Positions 35,367 through 45,179 of a stretch of 64,000 nucleotides of DNA are shown here, one piece after another (the stretch's first letter is position 1; every line of letters starts with the position of its first letter). The stretch is from assembly GCF_000380245.2 (NCBI RefSeq), contig NZ_HG428741.1, positions 2,784,543 to 2,848,542 of the forward strand. The letters are read 5' to 3'. The stretch comes from Bacillus massiliigorillae (GTDB lineage Bacteria; Bacillota; Bacilli; Bacillales; DSM-1321). The position numbers and the translations under genes are program-made. Under the pieces are notes generated by a model, which did not search any database, was not told the DNA's origin, and worked only from the letters and a program-made list of their open reading frames with translations.

Positions 35367-36398
35367 TTAAATCTTCTTCTCAACAAGCTGCAATTGATAC
35401 GTTAATCTCTCTAAGGTTAGTAAAATTAGTCCTTGAACATATGCAGTTCGAATATTTTCAATTAGTGTAATAGTTGGCATATGTTCATTAGGAATCATTT
35501 TTTTACATTCTTCTATAATTGTAGAAAGATGTTTTGCTTTACATAATCCACCGGTTAATGCAATCTGTTCCGGATTTAGAATGGCAATCAACGAAATAAT
35601 CGATTTAACAACTAACGGCAAGAATGTTTCTTCTTGATGAAGCTGTTTAAATTGTTCTTCTCGTGATATACCAAAAGGAAGAAAAGAGATTTCACCAGCA
35701 AAGGTTGAAAACCCTCTTACAATTTTCCCATCAACAATCATGCCTGACCCAGGAAAATTTCTTTTCTGAAAAGACATAACAGCCATTGAATGAGGCTGAT
35801 TTTCTGTTTCATTTTTATACATCCCGAACACAGAACAATTCATATCATTTTCAATAATAAATTCAACATCATACTTCGCTTTCAACTGACTTTCTAATGG
35901 AAAATCAATTAACTCCTCTATGTCACAAACACCGATTTTCCCTTTATTCACTACACCAGGTACTCCTATGCCAATAGCTTTAATGATTGAATATTTTTCA
36001 AGTATGCTCCCAATAAAAGAATCAAGCATATTAAAATCGATTACTTCACACTTCAGAGCATCTTCTTCTATTATTTCTCCAATTAGATTCGCAATAGCAT
36101 ACGTTAGCGTATTTTCCTCTCCTTCATTACTCATATATAAGCAAGCAATATATGAGTAATTAGCATTATACGCATAATTCCTCGGCGGTCTTCCACCTTT
36201 TGATTCACCTAACTCCATTTCAATTACTTCGCCTGTTTGTATCAGCTCTTTGAGAATATTGCCACAAGTAGCAACGCTTAAACCCGTATGTTGTGCAATA
36301 TATGCCTTCGTAGCGTGTTCTTGATTTTTCAATATATTTTTAACAAGATCAGTATTAATTTGTTTTACTTTATTTGTATTATAAGGTACATTATTCAT
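35367..36398 (-). CDS. ROK-family transcriptional regulator
   Basis: 343 residues. Winged helix-turn-helix at the N terminus (TKAYIAQHTGLSVATCGNILKEL, about 23-45) and a ROK sugar-kinase-like domain: IGIGVPGVVNKG, ENDMNCSVFGMY and a degenerate metal/substrate region. The usual CxCGxxGC zinc site is not seen. As a NagC/XylR-type repressor it probably senses a sugar. It is divergent from a maltose-type acetyltransferase, with a 97-base shared control region, so it may regulate that gene. Confidence 0.87.
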   Translation of the reverse strand: MNNVPYNTNKVKQINTDLVKNILKNQEHATKAYIAQHTGLSVATCGNILKELIQTGEVIEMELGESKGGRPPRNYAYNANYSYIACLYMSNEGEENTLTYAIANLIGEIIEEDALKCEVIDFNMLDSFIGSILEKYSIIKAIGIGVPGVVNKGKIGVCDIEELIDFPLESQLKAKYDVEFIIENDMNCSVFGMYKNETENQPHSMAVMSFQKRNFPGSGMIVDGKIVRGFSTFAGEISFLPFGISREEQFKQLHQEETFLPLVVKSIISLIAILNPEQIALTGGLCKAKHLSTIIEECKKMIPNEHMPTITLIENIRTAYVQGLILLTLERLTYQLQLVEKKI

Positions 36399-36495
36399 TT
36401 ATTAAAACCCCTTTTGACAACACTTATTAAAAGTATTAACATATTAAAAGATAAGTATATCATAAACGTTTTAACTATAAAAATAGAGGTGTGCA

Positions 36496-37059
36496 ATGAA
36501 AACTGAAAAGGAAAAGATGTTAGATGGCGAGTTATATGATGCTTCAGATGCAACTCTTGTTGCAGAAAGAAAAGAAGCAAGACGTTTAACTAGATTGTAT
36601 AATCAAACGACAGAAGATGACTTAGAAATTCGTACTGAGTTACTAAAGAAGCTATTCGGTTCAACAGGTGAAAATTTCTACATGGAACCTACCGTAAAAT
36701 GTGATTATGGTTACAATATTCATATTGGCGAAAACTTCTACGCAAATTTCGATACAGTCTTATTAGACGTTTGTGAAATAAAAATCGGCGATAACTGCTT
36801 TTTAGCACCTGGCGTTCATATATATACAGCTACTCATCCAATTGAAGCAAAAATCAGAATCGCAGGCCCCGAATTTGGTAAGCCCGTAACAATTGGTGAT
36901 AATGTATGGATTGGTGGCCGTTCAGTTATTAATCCTGGAGTAACAATTGGAAATAATGTAGTTGTAGCATCCGGATCAGTTGTTGTGAAAGATGTGCCAG
37001 ACAACGTGATCATTGGTGGAAATCCAGCTAGAATTATTAGAACAATTGAAGAGAAATAA
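36496..37059 (+). CDS. maa: Maltose/galactoside O-acetyltransferase
   Basis: 187 residues. An N-terminal Mac domain (MLDGELYDASDATLVAERKEARRL) precedes a left-handed beta-helix of hexapeptide repeats (IGDNCFLAPGVHIYTATHPIE, IGDNVWIGGRSVINPGVTIG). The catalytic His is in TATHP. It transfers acetyl from acetyl-CoA to a sugar 6-OH. GAGGTG precedes the ATG. Divergent from the ROK regulator. Confidence 0.92.
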   Translation: MKTEKEKMLDGELYDASDATLVAERKEARRLTRLYNQTTEDDLEIRTELLKKLFGSTGENFYMEPTVKCDYGYNIHIGENFYANFDTVLLDVCEIKIGDNCFLAPGVHIYTATHPIEAKIRIAGPEFGKPVTIGDNVWIGGRSVINPGVTIGNNVVVASGSVVVKDVPDNVIIGGNPARIIRTIEEK

Positions 37060-37080
37060 ACCTTACTAAAACCATAGAAA

Positions 37081-37112
37081 AAGCTGTTTCACAAACGAAA
37101 TGTGAAACAGCT
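37081..37112 (+). terminator. Terminator of the acetyltransferase gene
   Basis: Perfect 13-bp stem AAGCTGTTTCACA / TGTGAAACAGCTT with the loop AACGAA, followed by T4. Confidence 0.88.
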
Positions 37113-37164
37113 TTTTTAAATTTTTTATTCTTCGTCAACATATTCTAAAATATCTCCGGCTAAA

Positions 37165-37196
37165 AAACCGAGTTCCAAATGATTCGAACTCGGTTT
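37165..37196 (-). terminator. Terminator of yhdT-panF
   Basis: Perfect 11-bp stem AAACCGAGTTC / GAACTCGGTTT, T-rich on both sides. Confidence 0.82.
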
Positions 37197-37237
37197 TATG
37201 ATTGTTTTGCCCTAACAAAACAAGAAAAATAGTACTC

Positions 37238-38686
37238 TTACACAAACTCTGCCTTGCCTACTTTCTTACTTGTTAATAAACTCACAATCACATATACGAT
37301 TAATGACAATAGAATCGGTAACACTACTGTATGCATCCCGAACGCCGTTGGATAGAAGCGATCAAATAAAATATAGGAGCCCATACCAACAACCATAGAA
37401 GCAAGCGCGCCATACTTATTTCCTGTACTCCAATATAGCCCGAAAACAACCGGCCAAATGAATACAGATTCCAAGCCACCGAAAGCAAATAGATTTAACC
37501 AAATAAGTAAATCTGGTGGACTTAATGCAAATAAGACAACTGAAATTCCAATAACAGACGTTACAATAAAACTTGCTTTCTTTACCTGCTGTTCAGAAGC
37601 ATTCGGCTTCATATAATTAATATAAATATCTTTCACAACAGTCGAACCAACAAGAATAAGCAGAGAATCCACTGTCGACATAATTGCAGCCATCGGAGCC
37701 GCTAAAACAATACCTGCTATGAATGGCGGTAATACCTTCATGGTTAATGTTGGCATAACCATATCTCCAATTTCTACACCTGGCACGACTGGTCTTGCTA
37801 GCACACCTATTAAATGCATTCCTAGCATGATTGCACCAATGACAATCGTTCCGACAATAATCGCCTTATGCATTGCCTTTGAATCTTTGTAACTCATTGC
37901 TCTAACAGTTATTTGTGGTAACCCAATGACACCAACACCTACAAGAATCCAAAATGATGATACATATAAAGGAGTTAGATCAGCATCTGCACCAAATGGC
38001 GTTACTAAATTAGGATTTTCCGCTACGAGCTCTCCCATAATATTAGAGAGACCACCACCCGCAATAACTGTCGCCACTAATAAGATAATCGTTCCAAATA
38101 ACATAACGGTTCCTTGAACAGCATCAGTTAGTGCAACAGCACGAAAGCCACCAATAATGACATAAACTAATACAGAAACAGCAAATATAAATAATGCAGT
38201 CGTATAAGAAAGACCTGTTAAAGATTCAATTAAACGAGCACCACCTACCCACTGTGCCGCCATTGCTGAGAATAAGAAAATAATAATACTTGCCGCAGAC
38301 AAAAGAACAACTGCTTTACTTTGATAACGACTCTTCAAGAAATCAATAATCGTAATCGCCTTATATCTACGGGCTACAATCGCAAACTTCTTACCAAGTA
38401 CCATTAATACAAAATACCCAGTAGCCAGCTGTGCCATTGAAAGAAGAACCCAACCAAGACCTTTCGTATAAGCAACACCAGGACCGCCAATAAAGCTACT
38501 TGCGCTTCCGTATGTCGCCATCATCGTCATAGCTAGTACAAAACCACCAAGTTGTCTTCCACCTAAAAAATATTCTTGTAAAAAAGAATTCGACGATTGT
38601 ATGTATCGGTTAGACCAAAAGCCAATACCGAAAATAAGCACTAAAAAGATTAATAAAGGAATAATAACTGCCCAGTTCATAATCAT
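37238..38686 (-). CDS. panF: Sodium/pantothenate symporter
   Basis: 482 residues, about 13 TM helices, sodium:solute symporter family. The N-terminal FLQEYFLGGRQLGGFVLAMT and ATYGSASSFIGGPG, together with the later VALTDAVQGTVML, are the PanF pattern. Imports pantothenate for CoA synthesis using the sodium gradient. It overlaps the stop of the YhdT-like gene by 4 bases and shares its ribosome site GGAGGGAGAAG, an arrangement shared with enteric yhdT-panF, so coupling is likely. Confidence 0.93.
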   Translation of the reverse strand: MIMNWAVIIPLLIFLVLIFGIGFWSNRYIQSSNSFLQEYFLGGRQLGGFVLAMTMMATYGSASSFIGGPGVAYTKGLGWVLLSMAQLATGYFVLMVLGKKFAIVARRYKAITIIDFLKSRYQSKAVVLLSAASIIIFLFSAMAAQWVGGARLIESLTGLSYTTALFIFAVSVLVYVIIGGFRAVALTDAVQGTVMLFGTIILLVATVIAGGGLSNIMGELVAENPNLVTPFGADADLTPLYVSSFWILVGVGVIGLPQITVRAMSYKDSKAMHKAIIVGTIVIGAIMLGMHLIGVLARPVVPGVEIGDMVMPTLTMKVLPPFIAGIVLAAPMAAIMSTVDSLLILVGSTVVKDIYINYMKPNASEQQVKKASFIVTSVIGISVVLFALSPPDLLIWLNLFAFGGLESVFIWPVVFGLYWSTGNKYGALASMVVGMGSYILFDRFYPTAFGMHTVVLPILLSLIVYVIVSLLTSKKVGKAEFV

Positions 38687-38958
38687 TCTTCTCCCTCCTC
38701 TTCTAAATCAAAGGGAATATCTGTAAATAAAAACTTTACACAAAGAATGACTAAAATAACCATGACAATAAAACCAACAACACAGCTATAAAAAAACCAT
38801 GCAGGTAAACCAAAAACATATGTATATTGCGATGGATCTTTTGAGCCTAATCCATAAGCGAAGCCAAACCACCAAATAAAATTAAAAAGAACTAAAGCCA
38901 CACCAATTTTCGCTTCTTTATGTGCGATTTTGAAGGACTTTTCAAGCTTTTTCTTCAT
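38683..38958 (-). CDS. YhdT/DUF997 membrane protein
   Basis: About 91 residues, two TM helices (IGVALVLFNFIWWFGFAYGL and FFYSCVVGFIVMVILVILCV) and an acidic C terminus (DLEEEGEE). I start at the ATG at 38958, with GGAGGTTTGT directly upstream; the longer form is an unlikely TTG. It is the YhdT partner encoded before panF in many bacteria, probably an accessory of the symporter, though its role is unproven. Confidence 0.88.
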   Translation of the reverse strand: MKKKLEKSFKIAHKEAKIGVALVLFNFIWWFGFAYGLGSKDPSQYTYVFGLPAWFFYSCVVGFIVMVILVILCVKFLFTDIPFDLEEEGEE

Positions 38959-39080
38959 ACAAACCTCCAAACTTTTGATTAAGAACTTTTAGAAACAATA
39001 CCTCTATCATAAAGTTTGTTACTGAACTAGTCATGATACTATTTTTTCCAACTTTGTTTAATTTATTTTCCATCTAAAAA

Positions 39081-39114
39081 AGCTTATAGAGAAACAATTG
39101 CTTCTCTACAAGCT
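39081..39114 (-). terminator. Terminator of the ykaA-pit operon
   Basis: AGCTTGTAGAGAA pairs with TTCTCTATAAGCT (one mismatch), followed by T6 on the minus strand. Confidence 0.88.
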
Positions 39115-39122
39115 CAAATTCA

Positions 39123-40121
39123 TTAGAAAAATAGATTTAAAAGATAATACATCAAGGCTGCAATTGTTGCAGAAATCGGTAAAGTAATGACCCATGTAAT
39201 CAACATACGTTGAGCAGTCCCCCACTTAACTCCTTTTAAACGGTGAGCTGAACCAACACCTAGAATAGAAGAAGATATTACGTGAGTTGTACTTACAGGT
39301 AAGCCAATCGCAGTTGCACCGAAGATTAAACTTGCCCCTGTTAAGTCAGCGGCCACGCCATTAACTGGACGTATTTTCATAATCTTTCCGCCAACAGTCT
39401 TAATGATTTTCCAACCACCAATTGATGTTCCTAGACCCATTGCTGTCGCACAGGCTAATTGAACCCATAATGGAATATCAGTAGACGTTGCATAACCATT
39501 AGCAATTAACGCCATTGTAATAATTCCCATGGCCTTTTGTGCATCATTCGTTCCATGAGTATAGGCTTGCAATGCAGCGGTAGCTATTTGGAAATAACGA
39601 AAACGCTGGTTGGTTTTTGATAAATTATTATTTTTAAAAACTACTTTAAAAATACTATAAATAATATAACCGAGTGTAAAGGCTAATAATGGAGATAGAA
39701 TTAATGCAAGAATAATCTTTCCAAAGCCAGCGAATTTAATCGCATTTATTCCTGCTGCAGCGATAGCTGCACCCGCGATACTACCAATAATTGCATGCGA
39801 AGATGAACTTGGAATCCCGTAATACCAAGTGATTAAATTCCAAGCAATAGCTGAGATAAGTGCGGCTAGAATAACAAGTGAACCATTTTCTAGCGTGAAA
39901 GGGTCAACAATATCTTTCGTAATTGTTTTCGCAACTCCTGTGAAAGTCATTGCTCCAACAAAGTTCATTATTGCAGCCATAATAATAGCATGTCTAGGCT
40001 TTAATGCCTTTGTAGATACAGCCGTCGCAATTGCATTAGCTGTATCATGAAATCCATTTATAAAGTCAAATGCTAGAGCTCCAATGATGATGAGGATGGT
40101 TAGTATAAATAATGTATCCAT
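39123..40121 (-). CDS. pit: Low-affinity inorganic phosphate transporter (PiT)
   Basis: 332 residues with about 10 TM helices. The PiT signature appears twice: FDFINGFHDTANAIATAVSTKAL near the N terminus and YTHGTNDAQKAMGIITMAL in the second half, plus GIPVSTTHVISSSILGVG (TTHVISSS). It exchanges phosphate with protons or sodium across the membrane. It follows a DUF47 gene by 14 bases, the usual YkaA-Pit operon, and ends in a strong terminator. Confidence 0.93.
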   Translation of the reverse strand: MDTLFILTILIIIGALAFDFINGFHDTANAIATAVSTKALKPRHAIIMAAIMNFVGAMTFTGVAKTITKDIVDPFTLENGSLVILAALISAIAWNLITWYYGIPSSSSHAIIGSIAGAAIAAAGINAIKFAGFGKIILALILSPLLAFTLGYIIYSIFKVVFKNNNLSKTNQRFRYFQIATAALQAYTHGTNDAQKAMGIITMALIANGYATSTDIPLWVQLACATAMGLGTSIGGWKIIKTVGGKIMKIRPVNGVAADLTGASLIFGATAIGLPVSTTHVISSSILGVGSAHRLKGVKWGTAQRMLITWVITLPISATIAALMYYLLNLFF

Positions 40122-40135
40122 TAATGCTTTGCTCC

Positions 40136-40756
40136 TTACGCATTCTTCATAATAATTGTTTCAAGCGTATTAGCTACAGCTTGGCAGTAATCAGCGATTT
40201 CTTCTAGATCTTCATATATTTCCTTATATTGAATAATACGAATTGGATCTTTCTCAACCGCAAATAAATTTTTAATACTTTGTCTGTGAATGCCGTCACA
40301 AATCGTTTCATACTCTTTGATTTTAATAGCATGATCACGAATTTTTAGCAATTTCTTTGATTCTAATAACTGAACCGCACGCTCAATTTCATATGTAGCA
40401 TTACGTATATTTTCGGTTAATTTAATCATATAATCATCAGCATCAACAATTGAGTACATTTCAAAAAGAGCCGCACAATGTTCTAGGCCATCTAATACAT
40501 CATCCATACTCATAGCAAGATGAAGAATATCTTCACGCTCAATTGGTGTAATAAATGCATTATTTAATTCACGGATTACTTCATGCACATAGATATCACC
40601 TTTATGTTCATACTCTTTCATTGATTCTGTGAAAGTTTTTAAATCACTTACATTACGCAATTTATAATCACAAAAGTAATCTGTTGCCTGCTTTAAGTTT
40701 TCCGAGATATTAAATAAAATTGTACTAAATTTATCCTTTTTCGGTTTAAATACCAT
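40136..40756 (-). CDS. DUF47 (PhoU-like) protein, YkaA type
   Basis: 206 residues, all-helical. The PhoU-like repeats with acidic metal-binding segments are visible: EYEHKGDIYVHEVIRELN, PIEREDILHLAMSMDDVLDGLEH and KIKEYETICDGIHRQSIKNLF, EIYEDLEEIADYCQAVAN. DUF47 proteins bind metal and regulate the adjacent PiT transporter. It is the first gene of the operon. Confidence 0.9.
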   Translation of the reverse strand: MVFKPKKDKFSTILFNISENLKQATDYFCDYKLRNVSDLKTFTESMKEYEHKGDIYVHEVIRELNNAFITPIEREDILHLAMSMDDVLDGLEHCAALFEMYSIVDADDYMIKLTENIRNATYEIERAVQLLESKKLLKIRDHAIKIKEYETICDGIHRQSIKNLFAVEKDPIRIIQYKEIYEDLEEIADYCQAVANTLETIIMKNA

Positions 40757-41198
40757 ATAAATGCCCTCTCAATCTTCTTACAAATTTAATCCTATAATTT
40801 TATTAGTATTATAATTATGCGGACTTTACAAGTCTACTCGTAAATAGTGAAATAATACAGTCTTACATTAAAAAATTTACAAAAAATTAATATTTGGCCT
40901 GTTGATTTTTTTACAAAACTAACTTTTAATTCCATTTTCTGTTTTTTTGAAATCTTCAAATGCTCATCACATACTCTTCACATGTTTTTTCACCGTTATT
41001 ATAAACGAAGAGAAAGGCTCATCTCAATCGTTTTTTCCTCATCAAAAAGCATTTTAAAAAAAAGTACATAAATATATAAGGTAAGTTTATATATTTGATG
41101 TAACCTTCTTTCGAGGGCAAAAAAAGTAAAGGGGCGTCCAAAAAGTGATTGAGAATCACCGCTTGGACAGCCCCTTAAATTAAAGTCGAAGATTCATT
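40757..41198. other. Promoter region with inverted-repeat hairpin
   Basis: About 440 bases upstream of ykaA (left side) and downstream of the acyl-CoA-dehydrogenase-like gene. At 41129-41176 AAGGGG-GTCCAA-GTGATT pairs with AATCAC-TTGGAC-CCCCTT, another member of the inverted-repeat family and the probable terminator of the sulfur operon. No supported frame. Confidence 0.65.
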
Positions 41199-42395
41199 TC
41201 AAATTACTTGGTGCTGTTTTTGCTCAGCTAACGCACTACTAGCAAGTTGTTCCATAATAAGATCATCCTGTGGTGGATTAAATAGACCACATTGTACATC
41301 ACGAAATAATCGTTCAAGTTTCTGACCACGAGACAAACTGCGACCTCCTACAATTTTCATGGCTAATTGTGTAATCTTTATCGCATTATCACAAATAATA
41401 TGTTTAACAAGACTTACATCATTTGAAAGACTATCTCGCAATGTGAAATCACGTTCAAAGCGATCTGCTAATGAGTACAACAAGCTACGTGAAGAATGGT
41501 AAAGTACTTCGATTTCACCAATCTTTTGTCTCACATGACTTGCCTGTGAAATATACTCCTGCAAACTATGAGAGTACGTTGTTTTAGCAAAATTCACAGC
41601 AATATCTCTAGCCACTCCTGCAATTCCTAAATATACAGCAGGAATTTCTAATGAATAAATGCGTCCGTCCGCTAAAAAACGGCTTGGTTTATTAGGATCA
41701 TGCCTAACTAAGAGCGCACTTTCTGGAACAAAGGCATCCTTCATATCAATATCATGACTTCCTGTAGAACGCATTCCCATCGTATTCCACGTTTCAATTA
41801 TGTTCACACCTTCATTCTTTGTTACAAGAAATTCAGCATTAATATCCTCATCCTCCACATACGCAATAATAGTAAAATGATTGAGAATCGGTGCTAGTGA
41901 AGCATAAGATTTACGCCCTGTTATGAGATAACCACCAGCTGTTTGCTTGGCAATCGTCGTTGGTCTACCACCACGTACTAAATTACCTACATTTCTCTCC
42001 GTATTGATGATATTGATGAGGTCACCATTATTCACCGCGTCTCTACACAACTTCTCAAAAACATCCTCCGGCCACGGTCTAGCTTCACGCACATTTAGAA
42101 ATGTAAGCAGATGCCAGCCAACTGATAATGCCGTTGAACCATCCCCTCGCGCTAAACGCTCTTGTACAAGTAACATCTCATATAGAGAAATTTCGTCTCC
42201 TCCATATTGTTTTGGCACTGTTAATTTAAAGTAGCCTTGCTGCCTAAGAAATTCAAAGGTTTCAAAAGGAAATTGCCCCGTTTCATCATAATAGCCTGCT
42301 GTTTCTTCTATCTTAGCTGCCAACCGATCTCCATACGCTACAAGTTCTGCTTCTCGTTCATTTCGTACAAATAAATCATTATTAAATCGCGCCAT
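41199..42395 (-). CDS. Acyl-CoA-dehydrogenase-like flavin monooxygenase (SfnB/DszC type)
   Basis: 398 residues of the acyl-CoA dehydrogenase superfamily: N-terminal helical domain (FETFEFLRQQGYFKLTVPKQYGG), middle beta-domain (TTIAKQTAGGYLITGRKSYAS, WNTMGMRSTGSHDIDMKDAFV), and C-terminal helices with KIVGGRSLSRGQKLERLFRDV. No clear fatty-acid pathway surrounds it. Relatives (DszC, SfnC) are flavin-dependent monooxygenases that cleave sulfur compounds, which fits the adjacent LLM monooxygenase and Met-type transporter. Last gene of the operon. Confidence 0.82.
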   Translation of the reverse strand: MARFNNDLFVRNEREAELVAYGDRLAAKIEETAGYYDETGQFPFETFEFLRQQGYFKLTVPKQYGGDEISLYEMLLVQERLARGDGSTALSVGWHLLTFLNVREARPWPEDVFEKLCRDAVNNGDLINIINTERNVGNLVRGGRPTTIAKQTAGGYLITGRKSYASLAPILNHFTIIAYVEDEDINAEFLVTKNEGVNIIETWNTMGMRSTGSHDIDMKDAFVPESALLVRHDPNKPSRFLADGRIYSLEIPAVYLGIAGVARDIAVNFAKTTYSHSLQEYISQASHVRQKIGEIEVLYHSSRSLLYSLADRFERDFTLRDSLSNDVSLVKHIICDNAIKITQLAMKIVGGRSLSRGQKLERLFRDVQCGLFNPPQDDLIMEQLASSALAEQKQHQVI

Positions 42396-42411
42396 TTTCT
42401 CTCCTTCTCTC

Positions 42412-43755
42412 TTATGCTTTCAAGCTATTTTTCTCAAATCGATTGACAGGTACCTTTAATCCAAGATGATCACGTAACGTATCTCCTTCATAATCCAAAC
42501 GAAAGATGCCTCTTTCTTGCAAAATGGGTACAACTAAACGAACAAAGTCCTTTAAATCACCTGGTAATAGTGGGAATTGAATCATGAAACCGTCACAGCC
42601 TTTTTCTTCAAACCACTTTTGCATTTCATCTGCTACTTCTATTGCAGAACCTATAAAGCCATCCTCACGGCCTGGTCCGAAAAATCTTGCATACAGCTCG
42701 CCAACCGTTAAATCTTCTTTATCAATAATGCTTTTCATCTCATTAAAATGGCTTTGAATGCTATTCACAATTGGGAATTCTACTTCTCTTGCTGGCGTAT
42801 TGAGGGAATACTTAGAAAAATCAACATTCCCCATATAACCAGATACGAATTTCAAGCTCTCATAAGGATCAACTAGCTTTTGTAATTCATAAAATTTCTC
42901 AAATGCAATTTCTCTCGTTTCTCCTACAATTGGCGAAATACCATGTAGAATATGCAATTCATCCTCACTTCTTCCATAGTCCTTCAATCGTGCTTTAAAG
43001 CTTTTATAATACGTTTTAGCAGTCTCAAGATTATCCCAATGTACAAAGACTGCCTCTGCTGTTCTAGCCGCTAATCTCTGTCCTGGCTCTGAAGCACCAG
43101 CTTGAATAATAACAGGCTGACCTTGCTTTGACCGAGCAATATTCAAAGGACCCTTCACTGAAAAATAATTACCTTTATAATTCATTTCATGCAATTTACT
43201 ATGATCAAAGAACTCACCCGATTCTTTATCATAAAGAAATGCATCATCTTCCCACGAGTCCCATAATCCTTGCACAACATCAATAAATTCTTCCGCTCGC
43301 TCATAACGATGATCATGCTCCCAGTGTTGCTCTCGACTAAAGTTTTGTGCTGTTTCCCCAGTTGCATCCGCTGTCGTTACTAGGTTCCAGCCAGCTCGCC
43401 CTCCGCTTATATGATCTACTGAGGCAAATTGTCTTGCTAATACATATGGTTCACTATAGGTTGTTGATGCTGTTGCACCAATGCCGATTTTTTCAGTTGC
43501 ACTTGCTAATGCTGTTATTAGAACAATCGGATCAAAACGATTAAGAATATGAGGGTGTGATTCCTTATTGATTGCCAAACTATCTGCAATAAAAGCAATA
43601 TCAAATTTCCCCTTCTCTGCTATTTGCGCTAGCTCCTGCAATGCCTTCACATCAATACTTGCATCTGGTTTAGAATCAGGATGACGCCATGCTGATACAT
43701 GCATCCCAGAACCTATTAAATAAGCCGCTAACTTTATTTGTCTCTCCTTTGTCAT
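42412..43755 (-). CDS. LLM-class flavin-dependent monooxygenase (NtaA/SnaA/DszA type)
   Basis: 447 residues, luciferase-like TIM barrel. Motifs: MHVSAWRHPDSK, FDIAFIADSL, IGIGATASTTYSEPYVLARQFASVDHISGGRAGWNLVTT and GQPVIIQAGASEPGQRLAARTA. This is the long NtaA/DszA/YtnJ-type FMNH2-dependent monooxygenase, which attacks C-S or C-N bonds. In B. subtilis the YtnJ and YxeK relatives act on S-substituted cysteines. Located between MetQ and the acyl-CoA-dehydrogenase-like gene, so a role in sulfur salvage is likely. Confidence 0.87.
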   Translation of the reverse strand: MTKERQIKLAAYLIGSGMHVSAWRHPDSKPDASIDVKALQELAQIAEKGKFDIAFIADSLAINKESHPHILNRFDPIVLITALASATEKIGIGATASTTYSEPYVLARQFASVDHISGGRAGWNLVTTADATGETAQNFSREQHWEHDHRYERAEEFIDVVQGLWDSWEDDAFLYDKESGEFFDHSKLHEMNYKGNYFSVKGPLNIARSKQGQPVIIQAGASEPGQRLAARTAEAVFVHWDNLETAKTYYKSFKARLKDYGRSEDELHILHGISPIVGETREIAFEKFYELQKLVDPYESLKFVSGYMGNVDFSKYSLNTPAREVEFPIVNSIQSHFNEMKSIIDKEDLTVGELYARFFGPGREDGFIGSAIEVADEMQKWFEEKGCDGFMIQFPLLPGDLKDFVRLVVPILQERGIFRLDYEGDTLRDHLGLKVPVNRFEKNSLKA

Positions 43756-43771
43756 GATTTCTCCTCTTTCC

Positions 43772-44620
43772 TTAATTGTTATACGCCTCTTTATACGACC
43801 CTAACTCTTCTAGTGATAAAATAGTTGGAATATAGTTACCTTTAAATGTTTTTTCAATAAATTGTGCTGTTTCTTTTGATTGATAGATTTCCACTAACTT
43901 CTTTAAGGCCTTATTGTTTTGGTCTTCTTTTCTCACTGCAATAATATTGATATATGGCTTTGCAGTCTTACTTTCATGAATAACAGCATCTTTTAAGCCA
44001 AGACCAGCCCCTACGGCAATTCCGTTGTTAATAACTGAACCTGCTACATCGTCCATAACACGTGGTGTACTTGCACTATCAGTAGGTACAATTTTTATTT
44101 TCTTAGGATTGTCCTTTACTTTATCTTCGCCACCATTACCATCGAAACCATCCACAACAGTAATTAGCCCTGCTTCTTGTAATAGAAGCAATGCACGTCC
44201 CCAGTTGGATGCATCATTTGGTACTGCGATTTGTGATCCTTCTGGAAAATCTTCTACTTTCTTGTATTTGTTTGAATACAAACCAAGCGGTGCTATAATT
44301 GTCGTACCGATTGGAACTAAATCCTCTCCAGTCATTTCATTAAATTGATCTAAATAAGCAATATGTTGAAAAGCATTTGCATCAATGTCACCTGCTACTA
44401 AAGATTCATCTGGATTATATGCAGATGAATAGTTAACAACTTCAATTTTCAAGCCTTCCTCTGCAGCTTGTTCCTTAATAAAGTCCCATGTCTTTAACTC
44501 TGCTGATCGAACGCCCACTTTAATAATCTTTTCTTCTTTTTTGGCATCTGTTTCTTTACTTGCACATCCTGTCACAATAAGCGTAAACAGTAATAATAGT
44601 GGTAATAACAATTTTTTCAT
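43772..44620 (-). CDS. MetQ/NlpA-family substrate-binding lipoprotein
   Basis: 282 residues with signal and lipobox IVTGC (Cys19). NlpA/MetQ features: KVGVRSAELKTWDFIKEQA, ANAFQHIAYLDQFNEMTG, TIIAPLGLYSNKYKKVEDFPEG and IAVPNDASNWGRALLLLQEAG. It delivers a sulfur amino acid or derivative to MetNI. It is the only intact binding protein of the operon, because the first metQ copy is frameshifted. It is separated from metI by an acetyltransferase gene, so its ligand may be an S-alkyl or N-acetyl compound. Confidence 0.9.
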   Translation of the reverse strand: MKKLLLPLLLLFTLIVTGCASKETDAKKEEKIIKVGVRSAELKTWDFIKEQAAEEGLKIEVVNYSSAYNPDESLVAGDIDANAFQHIAYLDQFNEMTGEDLVPIGTTIIAPLGLYSNKYKKVEDFPEGSQIAVPNDASNWGRALLLLQEAGLITVVDGFDGNGGEDKVKDNPKKIKIVPTDSASTPRVMDDVAGSVINNGIAVGAGLGLKDAVIHESKTAKPYINIIAVRKEDQNNKALKKLVEIYQSKETAQFIEKTFKGNYIPTILSLEELGSYKEAYNN

Positions 44621-44639
44621 CGTCAGTCTCCTTTAAATG

Positions 44640-45167
44640 CTACTTTATCGACTCTTCCTTATTACTTTCTTGATAGAAAGCGGCATTTACAACTTTACGT
44701 AGCACATACACCGTATCATGCTCCAATTCAAGCAATTCCACCTTCTCATACCCACGTCTCTCATACATCGGTATTAACCATGGATGATGAATCGATGTTG
44801 CGAGGGTTAATTCTGGTGCTTTCAACGTATCTCTCACAATAGTTTCTTCTATATAAGTAAGCAGGCGATTGCCCACCCCTTGCTTCTTATAAGCTGGATC
44901 GACCGCAAACCACCATACATATGGATACTCGGCATCCTCACGCCAATGCCCCCAAGGATAAATTAAAGTGATGGTTGCAATTACGTTCTCATCTACTTCA
45001 GCAACATATGTCGCATGTTTATTAATATTTTCCTTCATCATCTCAAGAGTTGCTGTCGCTGCAGGAAATGGCAACCCAAGTTCCCGAATAGGTTCATACG
45101 CTCGGTGCGTTAAATCCAAAACTACTTCCGCATCTGCAAGTGTTGCAATTCGATATTGTTCTGTCAT
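44640..45167 (-). CDS. GNAT acetyltransferase, probable S-alkylcysteine N-acetylase
   Basis: 175 residues of GNAT fold: acetyl-CoA loop DPAYKKQGVGNRLLTYIEE (about 115-130) and YERRGYEKVELLELE near the C terminus. Its place between metI and a MetQ gene, upstream of an LLM monooxygenase, matches the B. subtilis logic in which SnaA/SnaB acetylate S-alkylcysteines before monooxygenation. The substrate is therefore inferred from context only. Confidence 0.8.
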   Translation of the reverse strand: MTEQYRIATLADAEVVLDLTHRAYEPIRELGLPFPAATATLEMMKENINKHATYVAEVDENVIATITLIYPWGHWREDAEYPYVWWFAVDPAYKKQGVGNRLLTYIEETIVRDTLKAPELTLATSIHHPWLIPMYERRGYEKVELLELEHDTVYVLRKVVNAAFYQESNKEESIK

Positions 45168-45179
45168 AATCCAAACTCC

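Noticed and set aside
43182..43544. Short frames over the LLM monooxygenase
   Set aside because: Both lie wholly in a well-conserved monooxygenase frame and carry no starts with ribosome sites.
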